A stretch of DNA of 64,000 bases from Rhodococcus oryzae (GCF_005049235.1 NZ_SUMD01000013.1:1-64000); one strand, 5' to 3'; positions 1-8,008 are shown, numbered from the stretch's first letter. Notes: a model not told the origin generated them from the sequence alone. Numbers and translations are program-made.

Positions 1-170
1 ACACTCTCACCGGTGCGGGAGACGACCGCACCCGGCCCGGCCTTCTGCCCGTCCGGCAGCGGCACGAAGGTGTCGGCATGCGCCGCACCGGTCGACATCA
101 GGCCGATCGCCACGGCCGCGGCCGCACCGACACCGGCAATACGGATGCCGCGCTTACGGATCTCGCTCAT
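1..170 (-). CDS. MspA-family porin, N-terminal part (gene runs off the window)
   Basis: This is the 5' part of a gene read leftwards from an ATG at 170; its 3' end lies outside the window. The start has a good ribosome site, GAGGGG, just upstream. The product begins with a basic stretch, a hydrophobic signal segment and a cleavage site before DTFVPLPDGQ. That is almost identical to the mature N terminus of the porin at 1206-1877, so it is a recent paralogue. MspA-type proteins form octameric outer-membrane (mycomembrane) channels for small hydrophilic solutes. Only about 56 codons are visible, so whether the gene is intact cannot be judged. A terminator at 325-364 separates it from the next porin, so it probably has its own promoter in 171-324. 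Confidence 0.85.
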   Translation of the reverse strand, partial: MSEIRKRGIRIAGVGAAAAVAIGLMSTGAAHADTFVPLPDGQKAGPGAVVSRTGES

Positions 171-324
171 TGAATCCCCTCACAGGTCTAGCGCTCACCT
201 CTCGCCTGACCAGGCGGTGAGCACGGTTGCCCCGCAAAGCTAAATGGTTGAACCCCCCACGAATAGATCGGAAACCTCACTTTTACACATCATTAACTGA
301 GGGGGTGACCCAGGTAACAGCAAA

Positions 325-364
325 AAGCCGGGGACGACGGAAATGTCCGTTTCGTCCCCGGCTT
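325..364 (-). terminator. Rho-independent terminator after the 466-1143 porin gene
   Basis: A 13-bp perfect stem (325-337 with 352-364) closes a short loop. On the minus strand it is followed by five T residues. It lies about 100 nt after the stop of the leftward porin gene at 466 and before the next porin, so it should end the two-gene porin transcript. Confidence 0.8.
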
Positions 365-385
365 CTGCCGGCCGATCACACGAGC

Positions 386-444
386 GTGATTGGGTCTCAT
401 CCTGTTCGTGATTGGGCCTTGACTGTTTTGTGATTCATCTCACC
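386..444. promoter_or_regulatory. Phased GTGATT repeats ending in a CRP-like site
   Basis: GTGATT occurs at 386, 408 and 430, exactly 22 bp apart; the first two copies extend to CGTGATTGGG. The last copy lies inside TGTGA-TTCATC-TCACC (429-444), one base from the CRP/GlxR consensus TGTGA-N6-TCACA. The array lies between the stop of one porin and the terminator before the next, so its target promoter is unclear. The function is inferred from pattern only. Confidence 0.35.
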
Positions 445-465
445 GATGGTTCTTCGGGCCTGAGA

Positions 466-1143
466 TCAGCCGAGGCTGAACGGCTGTCCCCACAGGGTGA
501 TGGTGCTGCTGACGTTCTTGGTGTTGGCGGTGACCTTCACGTAGGAGCGGGCCTGCGCGTAGCCGGCGCAGCCTTCGACGCCGAGGGTGGAGTCGGCCCA
601 GGTGACGCTGCCGCTCTTGCCCTTGAAGCTGTTGGCGCCGGAATGCGACTCGCCACCGAAGTCGTCGGCCTTCTCCAGGTCGAGCAGCTTGACGTTCTTG
701 GCCTGGCCGGGAGCGATGGACAGGTTGCCCGCGCTCTTGGCGGTCTGCTTGACGCTCTCGCCCTCCCAGTTGGAGGACATGCCGGTGTCGGCGCCGCCCT
801 TGCCGCCGAGGGTCAGCTGGCAGGCCACCACGTAGCCGGGCTCGATCTTGCCGCCGTCGGCGTTGGCGCCGGACAGTTCGACCTTGGTGGAGCCGGAGAC
901 CCACACGTTGCGGTGCAGCGGGGTCGAGCCCAACGACGGGGAGATGTTGGCGGTCTCGCCGGTGCGCGTGATGGTGACGACGGTGCCGTCGACGAGGGTC
1001 TCGGTGATCGAGCCGTCGGGCAGCGGGACCAAGGTGTCGGCGTTCGCCGCGCCTGCGGACAGGAAGCCGAGGGCGATCGCGGCGGTGGCACCGACGGCTG
1101 CGGTCTGCAGCCCGCGGCGCAGGCCGTTCTTACTGGCGTTCAT
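466..1143 (-). CDS. MspA-family porin (225 aa)
   Basis: A 225-residue secreted protein. The ATG at 1143 is preferred over an upstream in-frame start because GAGGGGAA precedes it and the signal peptide then starts correctly. The signal peptide covers about residues 1-34 and ends ANA before DTLVPLPDG. The mature part has the family's segments: an early LPDG and TGETANISPSL, and the C-terminal CAGYAQARSY and TLWGQPFSLG. MspA proteins assemble into octameric beta-barrel goblets in the mycolic-acid outer membrane and pass small polar nutrients and ions. It lies 62 nt downstream of the porin at 1206-1877 and is probably co-transcribed with it, like the NfpA/NfpB pair of Nocardia, which form a mixed channel. 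The two paralogues differ clearly through the middle third. The porin family is secure; heteromer formation is inference. Confidence 0.93.
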   Translation of the reverse strand: MNASKNGLRRGLQTAAVGATAAIALGFLSAGAANADTLVPLPDGSITETLVDGTVVTITRTGETANISPSLGSTPLHRNVWVSGSTKVELSGANADGGKIEPGYVVACQLTLGGKGGADTGMSSNWEGESVKQTAKSAGNLSIAPGQAKNVKLLDLEKADDFGGESHSGANSFKGKSGSVTWADSTLGVEGCAGYAQARSYVKVTANTKNVSSTITLWGQPFSLG

Positions 1144-1205
1144 TGTTCCCCTCTGAGGGTCTGGGTTCGCGAATGCGAGAAAGTGTGTGGGCAAAGAAGA
1201 TCAGG

Positions 1206-1877
1206 TCAGCCGATGCTGAACGGCTGGCCGTACAGGGTGGTCTTGGAGTAGTTGTCGCCGACGATCTCGACCACCGTGTAGGAACGGGCCTGGGCGAACC
1301 CGCCGCAGTTCTGGATCTCGAGCTGGGTGTCCTGGTACTGGACCGAGTACTTGCCGTTCTTCTTGATGTCCTTGCCCGCGACACCGACGAACTTGACCTG
1401 GCCGGCGGAGACCGGGACGGTCAGCGAACCGGAGACCGACGGTCCCGAGAGGTCGATGCCTGCGCCGATGGAGCCGCCGAGGCCGGTGATGTCGACCTGG
1501 CAACCGACGATGTAGCCGGTGCTGATCCGCGAGACCCCGTGCGTGGACGAGTTGTTGGTGCCCTTGTCGTTGGTGGCACCGTTGAACGGCCCCACCTCGC
1601 CTTCCTTGGTGATGCCCTTGACGTCCGCGGTGACCGTGCCCGAGACCCACGCGGTGCGGCCGGCACCATTGGCGGCCAGCGACGGGGAGATCAGGGCGCT
1701 CTCGCCGGTGCGGGAGACGACCGCTCCCGGTCCGGCCTTCTGCCCGTCGGGCAGCGGCACCAGGGTGTCGGCCTGCGCCGCACCGGTCGACATCAGGCCG
1801 ATCGCCACCGCCGCGGCGGCGCCTGCGCCTGCGATGCGGGCGCCACGGCGCAGGCCGGACTTGCGGTTCTCGCTCAT
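1206..1877 (-). CDS. MspA-family porin (223 aa)
   Basis: A 223-residue secreted porin of the MspA family, first gene of a leftward two-gene unit with 466-1143. The ATG at 1877 follows TTTGAGGGGAAC, a good ribosome site. The signal peptide spans about residues 1-36 and is cleaved before DTLVPLPDGQ. The mature domain shows the TGESALISPSL segment and a C terminus with CGGFAQARSY and TLYGQPFSIG. It probably forms an outer-membrane channel for hydrophilic solutes, alone or with its neighbour. Its N-terminal half is nearly the same as that of the truncated gene at 1-170, which suggests recent duplication or gene conversion. A possible promoter lies at 1936-1963. Confidence 0.93.
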   Translation of the reverse strand: MSENRKSGLRRGARIAGAGAAAAVAIGLMSTGAAQADTLVPLPDGQKAGPGAVVSRTGESALISPSLAANGAGRTAWVSGTVTADVKGITKEGEVGPFNGATNDKGTNNSSTHGVSRISTGYIVGCQVDITGLGGSIGAGIDLSGPSVSGSLTVPVSAGQVKFVGVAGKDIKKNGKYSVQYQDTQLEIQNCGGFAQARSYTVVEIVGDNYSKTTLYGQPFSIG

Positions 1878-1935
1878 TCGTTCCCCTCAAAGGTTCTGCT
1901 ACTTCTCAACCTCGACCGCCGAGGCTGATGAGTGG

Positions 1936-1963
1936 TCCATACGGCCCGGCGAAGTATTGCCAA
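1936..1963 (-). promoter_or_regulatory. Possible promoter of the porin pair
   Basis: On the minus strand TTGGCA (1963-1958) and TATGGA (1941-1936) are separated by 16 nt and lie about 60 nt before the porin ATG at 1877. The match to a housekeeping sigma promoter is moderate. The rest of 1964-2318 holds no convincing gene: its only open frame (1995-2303, minus) has no ribosome site and unusual composition. Confidence 0.3.
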
Positions 1964-2318
1964 CAATGGTGACCGCGAGGTGAACTCGAGGTGATCAATG
2001 CGGGGCTGAGATTCGCCGGAGATATTTCCCCCGAATTCGAGGGAAAAGCTCCCGGCAGACGCGCATTTCTGAGCTCCGCCGGCCCTGTTCCTGTACTGAC
2101 TCGCGGAGGAGATTAACCACGCCTGACCAGCATGGCAACGTTTGGAGAACCGGAGAACCGGGTGAGCCGCACCACTTCGTCAAGGTTGTGTTTCGCCATT
2201 CAGAGAAACATGCGACGGAAGGGTTGACAATTTCGCGGGGGAAGGAGTTCACCCGGCGTTTCATCACCGTCAATGTCGCGGCTTCCTCGGCCGATTTTCG
2301 CAATCGGACAAAACGGGA

Positions 2319-2501
2319 TCAGCCGTGGTGCGGGGGAACCTGTCGCCGCAGCCAATCGTCGGCCGACGAGGACTCATCGGCCGAGCCGTCGGAACGTTCA
2401 TCCCGGGTGGTCTCGGGCAGGACATCGCCGAAAACGCGCGCCAGCCGGGCCCGATCGATCGGGTCCCGGCTGGGCGCGTTCTCGGCGCGGTCGGCGATGA
2501 C
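2319..2501 (-). CDS. Small conserved acidic protein downstream of moaB2 (start unresolved)
   Basis: An open frame of about 60 codons directly follows moaB2, overlapping its stop codon. It encodes a small acidic protein with RARLARVFGDVLPETTRDE in the middle and WLRRQVPPHHG at the C terminus. I recognise this ending from small uncharacterised actinobacterial proteins with the same FGDVLP and PPHH signatures. The coding signal is therefore good, but no ATG, GTG or TTG lies in frame. The first codons after the moaB2 stop are GTC and ATC, behind AGAGGA. Either an unusual ATC start is used through translational coupling, or the start codon has mutated or been misread. The function is unknown. Confidence 0.6.
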   Translation of the reverse strand, partial: VIADRAENAPSRDPIDRARLARVFGDVLPETTRDERSDGSADESSSADDWLRRQVPPHHG

Positions 2502-2998
2502 TAGTCCTCTATCCCGGAGAGCTCGCCGATCACGTGACCGGCGAGCGGGCTGAGTGTGGCCATCCCGTCGCGAATGGCCGCTCGGGACGATGCCAGGTTC
2601 ACCACAAGGGTACTGCCGGAGACACCGACGAGTCCCCTGGACAGCCCGGCGTCGAGCGCTCCCGCCGCAAGGCCCGACGAGCGCAGCGCCTCGCTGATCC
2701 CCGGGATCTCGCGGTCGAGCACCGCCGCGGTTGCGTCCGGGGTGACGTCGCGGGGCGAGACCCCGGTTCCGCCAACGGAGATGACGAGGTCCACACCACC
2801 GATCACCGCGGTGTTGAGTGCGTTACGGATCTCCACCTCGTCCGCCGACACCGCGACGGTCGCGTCGACGAGGAAGCCCGCCTCTCCGAGCAGTTCCGTG
2901 ACCAGCGGTCCGATCGCGTCGACCTCTGCACCGTGGGCAGCGCGGTCGTCGACGATCACGACGAGGGCCCGCCCGGCAAGTGTGGCTTCGATGTCCAT
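2501..2998 (-). CDS. moaB2: MoaB/MogA-like molybdopterin-binding protein
   Basis: A 165-residue cytosolic protein of the MoaB/Mog fold. This family binds molybdopterin and takes part in its adenylylation during molybdenum cofactor synthesis. The motif SVGGTGVSPRDVTPDA near residue 80 is the family's pterin-binding loop, and SRGLVGVSGSTLVVNLASS follows near 130. The ATG at 2998 is chosen because TAGGAG stands 6 nt upstream; an earlier in-frame start would add a low-complexity leader. In M. tuberculosis moaB2 follows pepD, as here, which places it in the MprAB-PepD neighbourhood. It is not clustered with other cofactor genes, so its cofactor role is inferred from family alone. Confidence 0.88.
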   Translation of the reverse strand: MDIEATLAGRALVVIVDDRAAHGAEVDAIGPLVTELLGEAGFLVDATVAVSADEVEIRNALNTAVIGGVDLVISVGGTGVSPRDVTPDATAAVLDREIPGISEALRSSGLAAGALDAGLSRGLVGVSGSTLVVNLASSRAAIRDGMATLSPLAGHVIGELSGIED

Positions 2999-3108
2999 GA
3001 CTCCTACGGTAGTGCCCGGCACCACGGCAGGCCCCGACCGCCCGTGAATCCGCCGAACCGCGACGGACGAACGGCCGTGCCTGTCGGCACGGCCGTTCGT
3101 CGGGTACA

Positions 3109-4512
3109 TCAGCGACCGCCCTGCGTCGGCGCGGTGCCGAGGGTGACCTCGACGGTCTTCTCGCCGAGTCCCTTGGCGTCGGTGTAGGTGATCTTCACCT
3201 TGTCTCCCGGCGCGTGCGAGCGGACCGCCGCGATCAGGGCGTCACCGCTGTCGATGACGCGATCGTCGACCCGGGTGATCACCGCGCCCCCGGGGATCCC
3301 GGCCTGCTCGGCGGGGCCACCGGGCGAGACGTCCTTGACGCCTGCCCCGTGCGAATCGTCCTTGGAGGGAACCGTGACGCCGATGATCGCCTGCGAGGCC
3401 TTGCCGGTCTTGCTCAGCTCGTCGGCGATGCGCCGGGCCTGGTCGACCGGGATCGCGAATCCGAGGCCGATCGACCCGCCCTGCTGGCCGCCCGCCTGGG
3501 CGCCGCCGAGGGTGGCGATCGCCGTGTTGATGCCGATCAGCCTGCCCTCCATGTCGACGAGCGCCCCACCCGAGTTGCCGGGGTTGATCGCCGCGTCGGT
3601 CTGGATGGCGTCGATGACGGTGCTCTGGTTCGCCGCTTCCCCGCTGGTGGACACCGGCCGGTTCAGCGAGGAGATGATGCCGCTGGTGACGGTGCCGGCC
3701 AAACCGAGTGGCGAGCCGATCGCCACGACGCCCTGACCCACCTGGAGGTCGGCGGAGCTGCCCAGTTCGATCGGGGTCAGGTCGTTCTTGCCGTCGACCT
3801 TGATCACCGCGAGGTCCGACATCGGGTCCGTGCCGACCAGCTTGGCCGAGGCGGTGGATCCGTCGGAGAACGCGACCATGATCTTGCCGTCCGGGCCCGC
3901 GCCCGCCGCGACGTGATTGTTGGTCAGGATCAGCCCGTCCGAGGACAGGATGACGCCCGAGCCCTCGCCCTCGGCCTGCCTGCCCGCGACCTGGATCTGC
4001 ACCACGCTCGGCAGCACCTTCTGCGCCACCGCCTGTACGGAGCCCGCGGGCGCGTTCGCCGCCGGCTTGGCGTTGGCCTGCGGGGCGTTCAGCGAGTTCG
4101 TGACCGGCCCGGAGCTGTCGCCCGCGGCCCAGGCGCCCGCGATCCCGCCGATGCCGCCGCTGACCAGGGCCAGCGCGATCGCGCCGGTGGCGAGGGCGAC
4201 GCGGGAGGGCCGGGGCTTGGTGGCCGTGGACGCACCCAGTGCGGTGGCCGCGTCCGCGGTCGGGGCGGCGGCGCCTGCCCCCGCGGTCGGGTACTGCTCG
4301 GTCGGCCGGTACGCGCCGTACGGTGCCTGCGCGTACCCCTGCTGCTGGTAGGGCTGCTGGTACTGCGGGTACGCCGCGGTCGGCTCGGCCGACGCCTGCT
4401 CGTGGCCTGCCTGCGGCATTCCGACGGTCGGGGGGGTCGACTGGTGGCTGGGCTGCGCCGGCTCATGGCCCGGCTGCGGCTGGTTCGGCTGACTGCTGCG
4501 GTCGTCGGTCAT
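3109..4512 (-). CDS. pepD: HtrA/DegP-like serine protease with PDZ domain
   Basis: A 467-residue membrane-anchored HtrA protease that acts outside the membrane on damaged envelope proteins. Residues 1-100 are a cytosolic tail rich in Pro, Gln and Tyr, and 104-130 form one membrane helix. The trypsin-like domain follows with the triad His200 (LTNNHV), Asp233 (SDLAVIK) and Ser314 (NPGNSGGAL). A PDZ domain covers about 385-445. The ATG at 4512 gives the usual family start; a GTG at 4554 is possible. The gene lies between mprB and moaB2 as in mycobacteria, where PepD is an MprA target and feeds back on the stress response. A CTGAGA-N5-CTGAGA box (4594-4610) stands in the 106-nt gap upstream, which supports regulation by MprA. 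Confidence 0.95.
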   Translation of the reverse strand: MTDDRSSQPNQPQPGHEPAQPSHQSTPPTVGMPQAGHEQASAEPTAAYPQYQQPYQQQGYAQAPYGAYRPTEQYPTAGAGAAAPTADAATALGASTATKPRPSRVALATGAIALALVSGGIGGIAGAWAAGDSSGPVTNSLNAPQANAKPAANAPAGSVQAVAQKVLPSVVQIQVAGRQAEGEGSGVILSSDGLILTNNHVAAGAGPDGKIMVAFSDGSTASAKLVGTDPMSDLAVIKVDGKNDLTPIELGSSADLQVGQGVVAIGSPLGLAGTVTSGIISSLNRPVSTSGEAANQSTVIDAIQTDAAINPGNSGGALVDMEGRLIGINTAIATLGGAQAGGQQGGSIGLGFAIPVDQARRIADELSKTGKASQAIIGVTVPSKDDSHGAGVKDVSPGGPAEQAGIPGGAVITRVDDRVIDSGDALIAAVRSHAPGDKVKITYTDAKGLGEKTVEVTLGTAPTQGGR

Positions 4513-4593
4513 CGCGTTTGGTATCCGTTTCTCCCCTGCGCGCCCTCGGCGCACTGTGTTCGATCTCGTTACTCACGACTCTGCCCGAGCGGT

Positions 4594-4610
4594 CTGAGAG
4601 GGCGCTGAGA
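4594..4610 (-). promoter_or_regulatory. Putative MprA box upstream of pepD
   Basis: The direct repeat CTGAGA-GGGCG-CTGAGA has an 11-bp period. In the direction of pepD it reads TCTCAG-N5-TCTCAG. The same architecture, with a different spacer, stands before mprA at 6815-6831. Tandem repeats one helical turn apart suit a tandem OmpR-type dimer, and MprA is known to control mprAB and pepD in mycobacteria. Confidence 0.7.
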
Positions 4611-4618
4611 TCAGGCTG

Positions 4619-6106
4619 TCAGTTTGCCGAGACCCTTCCGCTCGCCTGTGCGCCCGGCACGAACTCGGCCTCGCCCGGCAGCACGATCGTGATGAGCGCG
4701 CCCCCGAGCTCGGACCGGCCCGCCTCGACGGTGCCGCCGTGCTTGACCACGACCTGCCGGACGATGGCCAGCCCCAGCCCTGATCCGGGCATCGAACGGG
4801 CGGCGGTCGACCGGTGGAACCGCTCGAACACCAGCTGTCGATCCTCCTCCGGGATGCCGGGGCCCGCGTCGGCGACGGTCAACGCGAGGTGGCCGCCGTC
4901 GAGCTGCTGCATCCGGACCTGGACTGCCTGGCCGGGCGGACTCCACTTGGCCGCGTTGTCGAGCACGTTCAGCACCGCCCGCGCGAGGCCTGCGCCGTCG
5001 CCGTAGACGAACCACGGGATCGTGTGCGCCTCGAAGTCGACCTCGTTGCGCCGCCTACGAACCCGCTCGAGCGAGCGTTCCACGGTGTCGCTGAGATCGA
5101 TCCGCTCGTGCACGGTCTCGGGCGCATCCTCCCGGGCCAGATCGACGAGGTCGCCCACAAGGGTGGAGAGCTCCTCGATCTGTGCGACCACGTCCTCGCG
5201 CAGTTCCGCCATGTCCTCGTCCGGAATCTGCGGCGCCCCAGGTCGTCCCGAGGCGATGAGCAATTCCATGTTGGTGCGGAGCGAGGTCAGCGGCGTGCGC
5301 AGTTCGTGGCCCGCGTCCGCGACCAGCCGGCTCTGCCGGTCTCGCGACTCGGCTAGCGCCCGCAACATCGTGTTGAACGACACGGTCAGCCGCGCCAACT
5401 CGTCGTTGCCGGTGACCGGGATCGGGGTGAGGTCGTCGGTTTTGGCGACCCGCTCGGCGGCCGCGGTGAGACGCGCGATCGGTCGTAACCCGGTTCGTCC
5501 CACTGCCATTCCGGCCAGGGCGGCGAGCCCGACTCCGCAACCGCCGACGGTGAACAGCACCCACGCGAGCCGATCGAGCACCTCCCCCGTCGTGGCAAGG
5601 CGTTGCGCGATCACCAGGGTGCTGCCGAGATTCGTCCGCTGGGTGAGCACGCGCTGGCCGTCGACGGTGCGCAGCGAGCTGTCGTGTTCGCCCTTGGCCA
5701 CCGACATCTCGGCGTTGCCGATCGGCGCGTTGGAGCCGGGCGGCATGTACACGTTCTGGTCCGGGAAGATCAGCGCGACGCTGATGTCGTCGGAGTAGAA
5801 GGTGGCCAGCGAGATGTACCGGAAGTCCATCGCGTCGAGGTTGTTGTCGATGAGGGTGGCCGAGCGGGTACGCAGCTGCGAGTCGACCTCGGCGTAGAGC
5901 GCGCGGGAGACCACCGCGTACGCGGCGATGGCCATGACCGCCACCGCGATCGCCACCACCGAGGCCGCGAGCAGGGTGACGCGCCAGCGCAGCGACACCG
6001 ACCGCGTCAGCGGCATCGGTGGCCGCATCTCGGGCATCGGTGCCTGCTCACCGTTGACGCCGGTGCCGTTCGTGGCGGTGCCGTTCCGACCGAAGGGGGC
6101 AACCAT
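4619..6106 (-). CDS. mprB: Membrane sensor histidine kinase MprB
   Basis: A 495-residue sensor kinase for envelope stress, partner of MprA. The ATG at 6106 overlaps the mprA stop codon (TGATG), so translation is coupled; a GTG one codon earlier is also possible. A short cytosolic tail is followed by TM1 (about 42-67), an extracytoplasmic sensor loop, TM2 (about 181-203) and a HAMP linker. The HisKA domain has phospho-acceptor His267 in GHELRTPLTSL. The ATPase domain carries LDNAAKWSP (N box), DAGPGIPEED (G1) and GSGLGLAIVRQVV (G2). In mycobacteria MprB senses cell-wall stress and passes phosphate to MprA, which induces sigma-E, sigma-B and pepD functions. Confidence 0.95.
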   Translation of the reverse strand: MVAPFGRNGTATNGTGVNGEQAPMPEMRPPMPLTRSVSLRWRVTLLAASVVAIAVAVMAIAAYAVVSRALYAEVDSQLRTRSATLIDNNLDAMDFRYISLATFYSDDISVALIFPDQNVYMPPGSNAPIGNAEMSVAKGEHDSSLRTVDGQRVLTQRTNLGSTLVIAQRLATTGEVLDRLAWVLFTVGGCGVGLAALAGMAVGRTGLRPIARLTAAAERVAKTDDLTPIPVTGNDELARLTVSFNTMLRALAESRDRQSRLVADAGHELRTPLTSLRTNMELLIASGRPGAPQIPDEDMAELREDVVAQIEELSTLVGDLVDLAREDAPETVHERIDLSDTVERSLERVRRRRNEVDFEAHTIPWFVYGDGAGLARAVLNVLDNAAKWSPPGQAVQVRMQQLDGGHLALTVADAGPGIPEEDRQLVFERFHRSTAARSMPGSGLGLAIVRQVVVKHGGTVEAGRSELGGALITIVLPGEAEFVPGAQASGRVSAN

Positions 6107-6792
6107 CACGGGGGTGTCTCCCGGAGCACGTAGCCCACACCGCGCACGGTGTGGATGAGGCGGGATTCCCCCTCCGCCTCGGTCTTTCGCCGCAGATAGC
6201 CCACATACACCTCCAGTGCGTTGCCCGAGGTCGGGAAGTCGTATCCCCATACCTCCTCGAGGATGCGGCTGCGGGTGAGCACCCGGCGCGGATTCGCCAT
6301 CAGCATCTCGAGCAGTGAGAACTCGGTGCGGGTGAGGCTGATCGAGCGGCCCGCCCTGGTGACCTCGCGGGTGACCGGGTCGAGGGTGAGGTCCTCGAAG
6401 GTCATCGCCTCCGATTCGGCCCCCACGTCGGGCGTGGCGCGGCGCAGCAGCGCGCGCAGCCGGGCGAGCAACTCCTCGAGCGCGAATGGCTTGGGCAGGT
6501 AGTCGTCTGCCCCCGCGTCGAGGCCCGCGACGCGCTCCGACACCGAGTCCCGCGCCGTCAGAACGAGGATCGGTAGGTCGTCACCCGTGCTGCGCAGCCG
6601 CCTGCACACCTCGAGTCCGTCGAGGCGCGGCATCATCACGTCCAGCACCAGCGCGTCGGGTCGCGCCGCCGCGACCTTCTCGAGCGCGTCGACGCCGTCG
6701 ACGGCGAGGTCGACGGTGTAGCTGTTGAAGGTCAGGGATCGGCGGAGGGATTCCCGCACGGCACGGTCGTCGTCGACCACCAGGATGCGCAT
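6106..6792 (-). CDS. mprA: OmpR-family response regulator MprA
   Basis: A 228-residue response regulator. The receiver domain has the acidic pair in VVDDD, the phosphorylated Asp near residue 51 in [12 protein letters not shown] and the conserved Lys in LPKPF. The C-terminal half is an OmpR-type winged helix ending with a tyrosine-rich wing ([12 protein letters not shown]). The ATG at 6792 matches the mycobacterial N terminus MRILVVDDD; a GTG two codons earlier is possible. It is followed without a gap by mprB. A CTGAGA-N5-CTGAGA box lies 23 nt upstream (6815-6831) and is repeated before pepD, which fits the autoregulation known for mycobacterial MprA. Confidence 0.95.
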   Translation of the reverse strand: MRILVVDDDRAVRESLRRSLTFNSYTVDLAVDGVDALEKVAAARPDALVLDVMMPRLDGLEVCRRLRSTGDDLPILVLTARDSVSERVAGLDAGADDYLPKPFALEELLARLRALLRRATPDVGAESEAMTFEDLTLDPVTREVTRAGRSISLTRTEFSLLEMLMANPRRVLTRSRILEEVWGYDFPTSGNALEVYVGYLRRKTEAEGESRLIHTVRGVGYVLRETPP

Positions 6793-6814
6793 GGTCACAG
6801 TTTGACCCCACGAA

Positions 6815-6831
6815 CTGAGATCACGCTGAGA
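6815..6831 (-). promoter_or_regulatory. Putative MprA box upstream of mprA
   Basis: The direct repeat CTGAGA-TCACG-CTGAGA starts 23 nt before the mprA ATG and has the same 11-bp period as the box before pepD (4594-4610). The site is likely an autoregulatory MprA site. Assignment rests on the shared pattern and on the known autoregulation in mycobacteria. Confidence 0.72.
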
Positions 6832-6864
6832 GGGGTCTGAGCGGCGACGGTCAATTGTGACCCC

Positions 6865-7476
6865 TCAGCTCTCGGACACCCGGGGGCCGGGCAGGTTCCA
6901 GTGCCGCCACAGCGCGAGCAGCCGCACCGTCGAGGCCGACACCGTGCCCACCACGAGCCCGAGATTCGGCGTGAGCCCGAACTCCAGGCACGCCACCGTG
7001 ACCGTGGACCCGATCAGCGCGGGCACCGCGTACAGGTCGCGGTGCAGCAGCAGCGGCATCTCGTTGACGAGCATGTCGCGCAGCACGCCGCCGCCGATCG
7101 CGGTGGTCGCCCCGATCAGGCACGCGGCCTGGTTGCTGGCGCCCGCGGCCAGCGCGATGACCGCGCCGCTGCTGGCGAACAGCCCCATGCCGATGGCGTC
7201 GAGCACCAGGATCTCGCGGCGCAGCTTCGACACCGCCGGGTGCAGGAAGAACACGATCACGGAGGTGACCAACGCGGTGGTGAACGTCGGCCAGGTGTTC
7301 AGCGCGGTCGGCGGGTGGATGCCGAGGAGCACGTCGCGGATGACACCGCCGCCGATGGCGGTGAACACCCCGAGCAGACAGACCCCGAAGATGTCGAGGC
7401 GCTTGCTGACGCCGACGAGGGCGCCGGAGGCGGCGAACGCCACGACGCCGACCAACTCCAGCACCTTGAGCAGCAC
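6865..7476 (-). CDS. TRIC/UPF0126-family membrane protein
   Basis: A 203-residue integral membrane protein with about seven helices in two homologous halves. Each half carries the family's glycine motif: GGGVIRDVL near residue 43 and GGGVLRDML near 128. These mark the UPF0126/TRIC family, whose bacterial members form trimeric potassium-permeable channels; some have been proposed to carry glycine. The chosen start is a GTG at 7476. It lies between mprA and rpmF, both leftward, with gaps of about 70 nt on each side, so it may have its own promoter. The transported substrate here cannot be told from sequence. Confidence 0.85.
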   Translation of the reverse strand: MLLKVLELVGVVAFAASGALVGVSKRLDIFGVCLLGVFTAIGGGVIRDVLLGIHPPTALNTWPTFTTALVTSVIVFFLHPAVSKLRREILVLDAIGMGLFASSGAVIALAAGASNQAACLIGATTAIGGGVLRDMLVNEMPLLLHRDLYAVPALIGSTVTVACLEFGLTPNLGLVVGTVSASTVRLLALWRHWNLPGPRVSES

Positions 7477-7545
7477 CGGTCCAGGGTGCCACGGCCGCGG
7501 GCGGTCAGCCGTCAGCCGGTCCGGGACCGGCCGGCGGCCATCGGG

Positions 7546-7719
7546 TCAGCGGGCGCCGGGTTCGTAGATCCCGAGCCGCACCGCGCGGACCAGTCGCCGC
7601 GGCACCCGGTGGGTCACCCCGCCGACGGTCACCTCGACCAGGTCCGGCGCGGTGGCCTTCCACTGGGCTCGGCGGCTGCGGGTGTTCGAGCGTGACATGC
7701 GTCGCTTCGGGACTGCCAT
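7546..7719 (-). CDS. rpmF: 50S ribosomal protein L32
   Basis: A 57-residue basic protein beginning [20 protein letters not shown], the standard L32 N terminus, with a VPRRLVRA core. It has no cysteines, so it is the zinc-free form. GGAGAG stands before the ATG at 7719. It lies 37 nt after rpmE2, so it may be read as the last gene of the leftward zinc-responsive unit. In M. tuberculosis rpmF is next to mprA without the other zinc-free paralogues, so this arrangement may join a resident rpmF to the zinc locus. Confidence 0.95.
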   Translation of the reverse strand: MAVPKRRMSRSNTRSRRAQWKATAPDLVEVTVGGVTHRVPRRLVRAVRLGIYEPGAR

Positions 7720-7756
7720 TTCCTGTTCTCTCCTTCTGTTGTGTCGGGTGAGGCCG

Positions 7757-8008
7757 TCAGCGCGCGCGCTTGCCGTATCGGCGCTCGAACTTCTCGACGC
7801 GGCCCGCGGTGTCCATCAACCGGGCGGCCCCGGTCCAGAACGGGTGCGACTCGTTGGTCACGTCGACCACGACGAGGGGGTAGCGGTTGCCGTCCTCCCA
7901 GTCGATGCTCCGGTCGCTGACGACGGTGGACCTGGTCAGGAACGTCGACCCCGTGGACGAGTCCTGGAACACCACCGGGTGGTAGTCGGGGTGGATGCCG
8001 TTCTTCAT
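7757..8008 (-). CDS. rpmE2: Zinc-independent 50S ribosomal protein L31 (type B)
   Basis: An 83-residue L31 of the type B class: [16 protein letters not shown] at the start, SHPFWTG and [11 protein letters not shown] at the end. It lacks the CxxC pairs of zinc-binding L31, so it can replace that protein under zinc starvation and free its metal. The ATG overlaps the mrf stop as ATGA, so translation is coupled. It belongs to the leftward arm of the Zur-type divergent locus. Confidence 0.96.
   Translation of the reverse strand: MKNGIHPDYHPVVFQDSSTGSTFLTRSTVVSDRSIDWEDGNRYPLVVVDVTNESHPFWTGAARLMDTAGRVEKFERRYGKRAR

Noticed and set aside
1995-2303. 102-codon open frame on the minus strand between the porins and moaB2
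   Set aside because: No ribosome site, unusual composition and no recognisable motif; the region is more likely promoter DNA.
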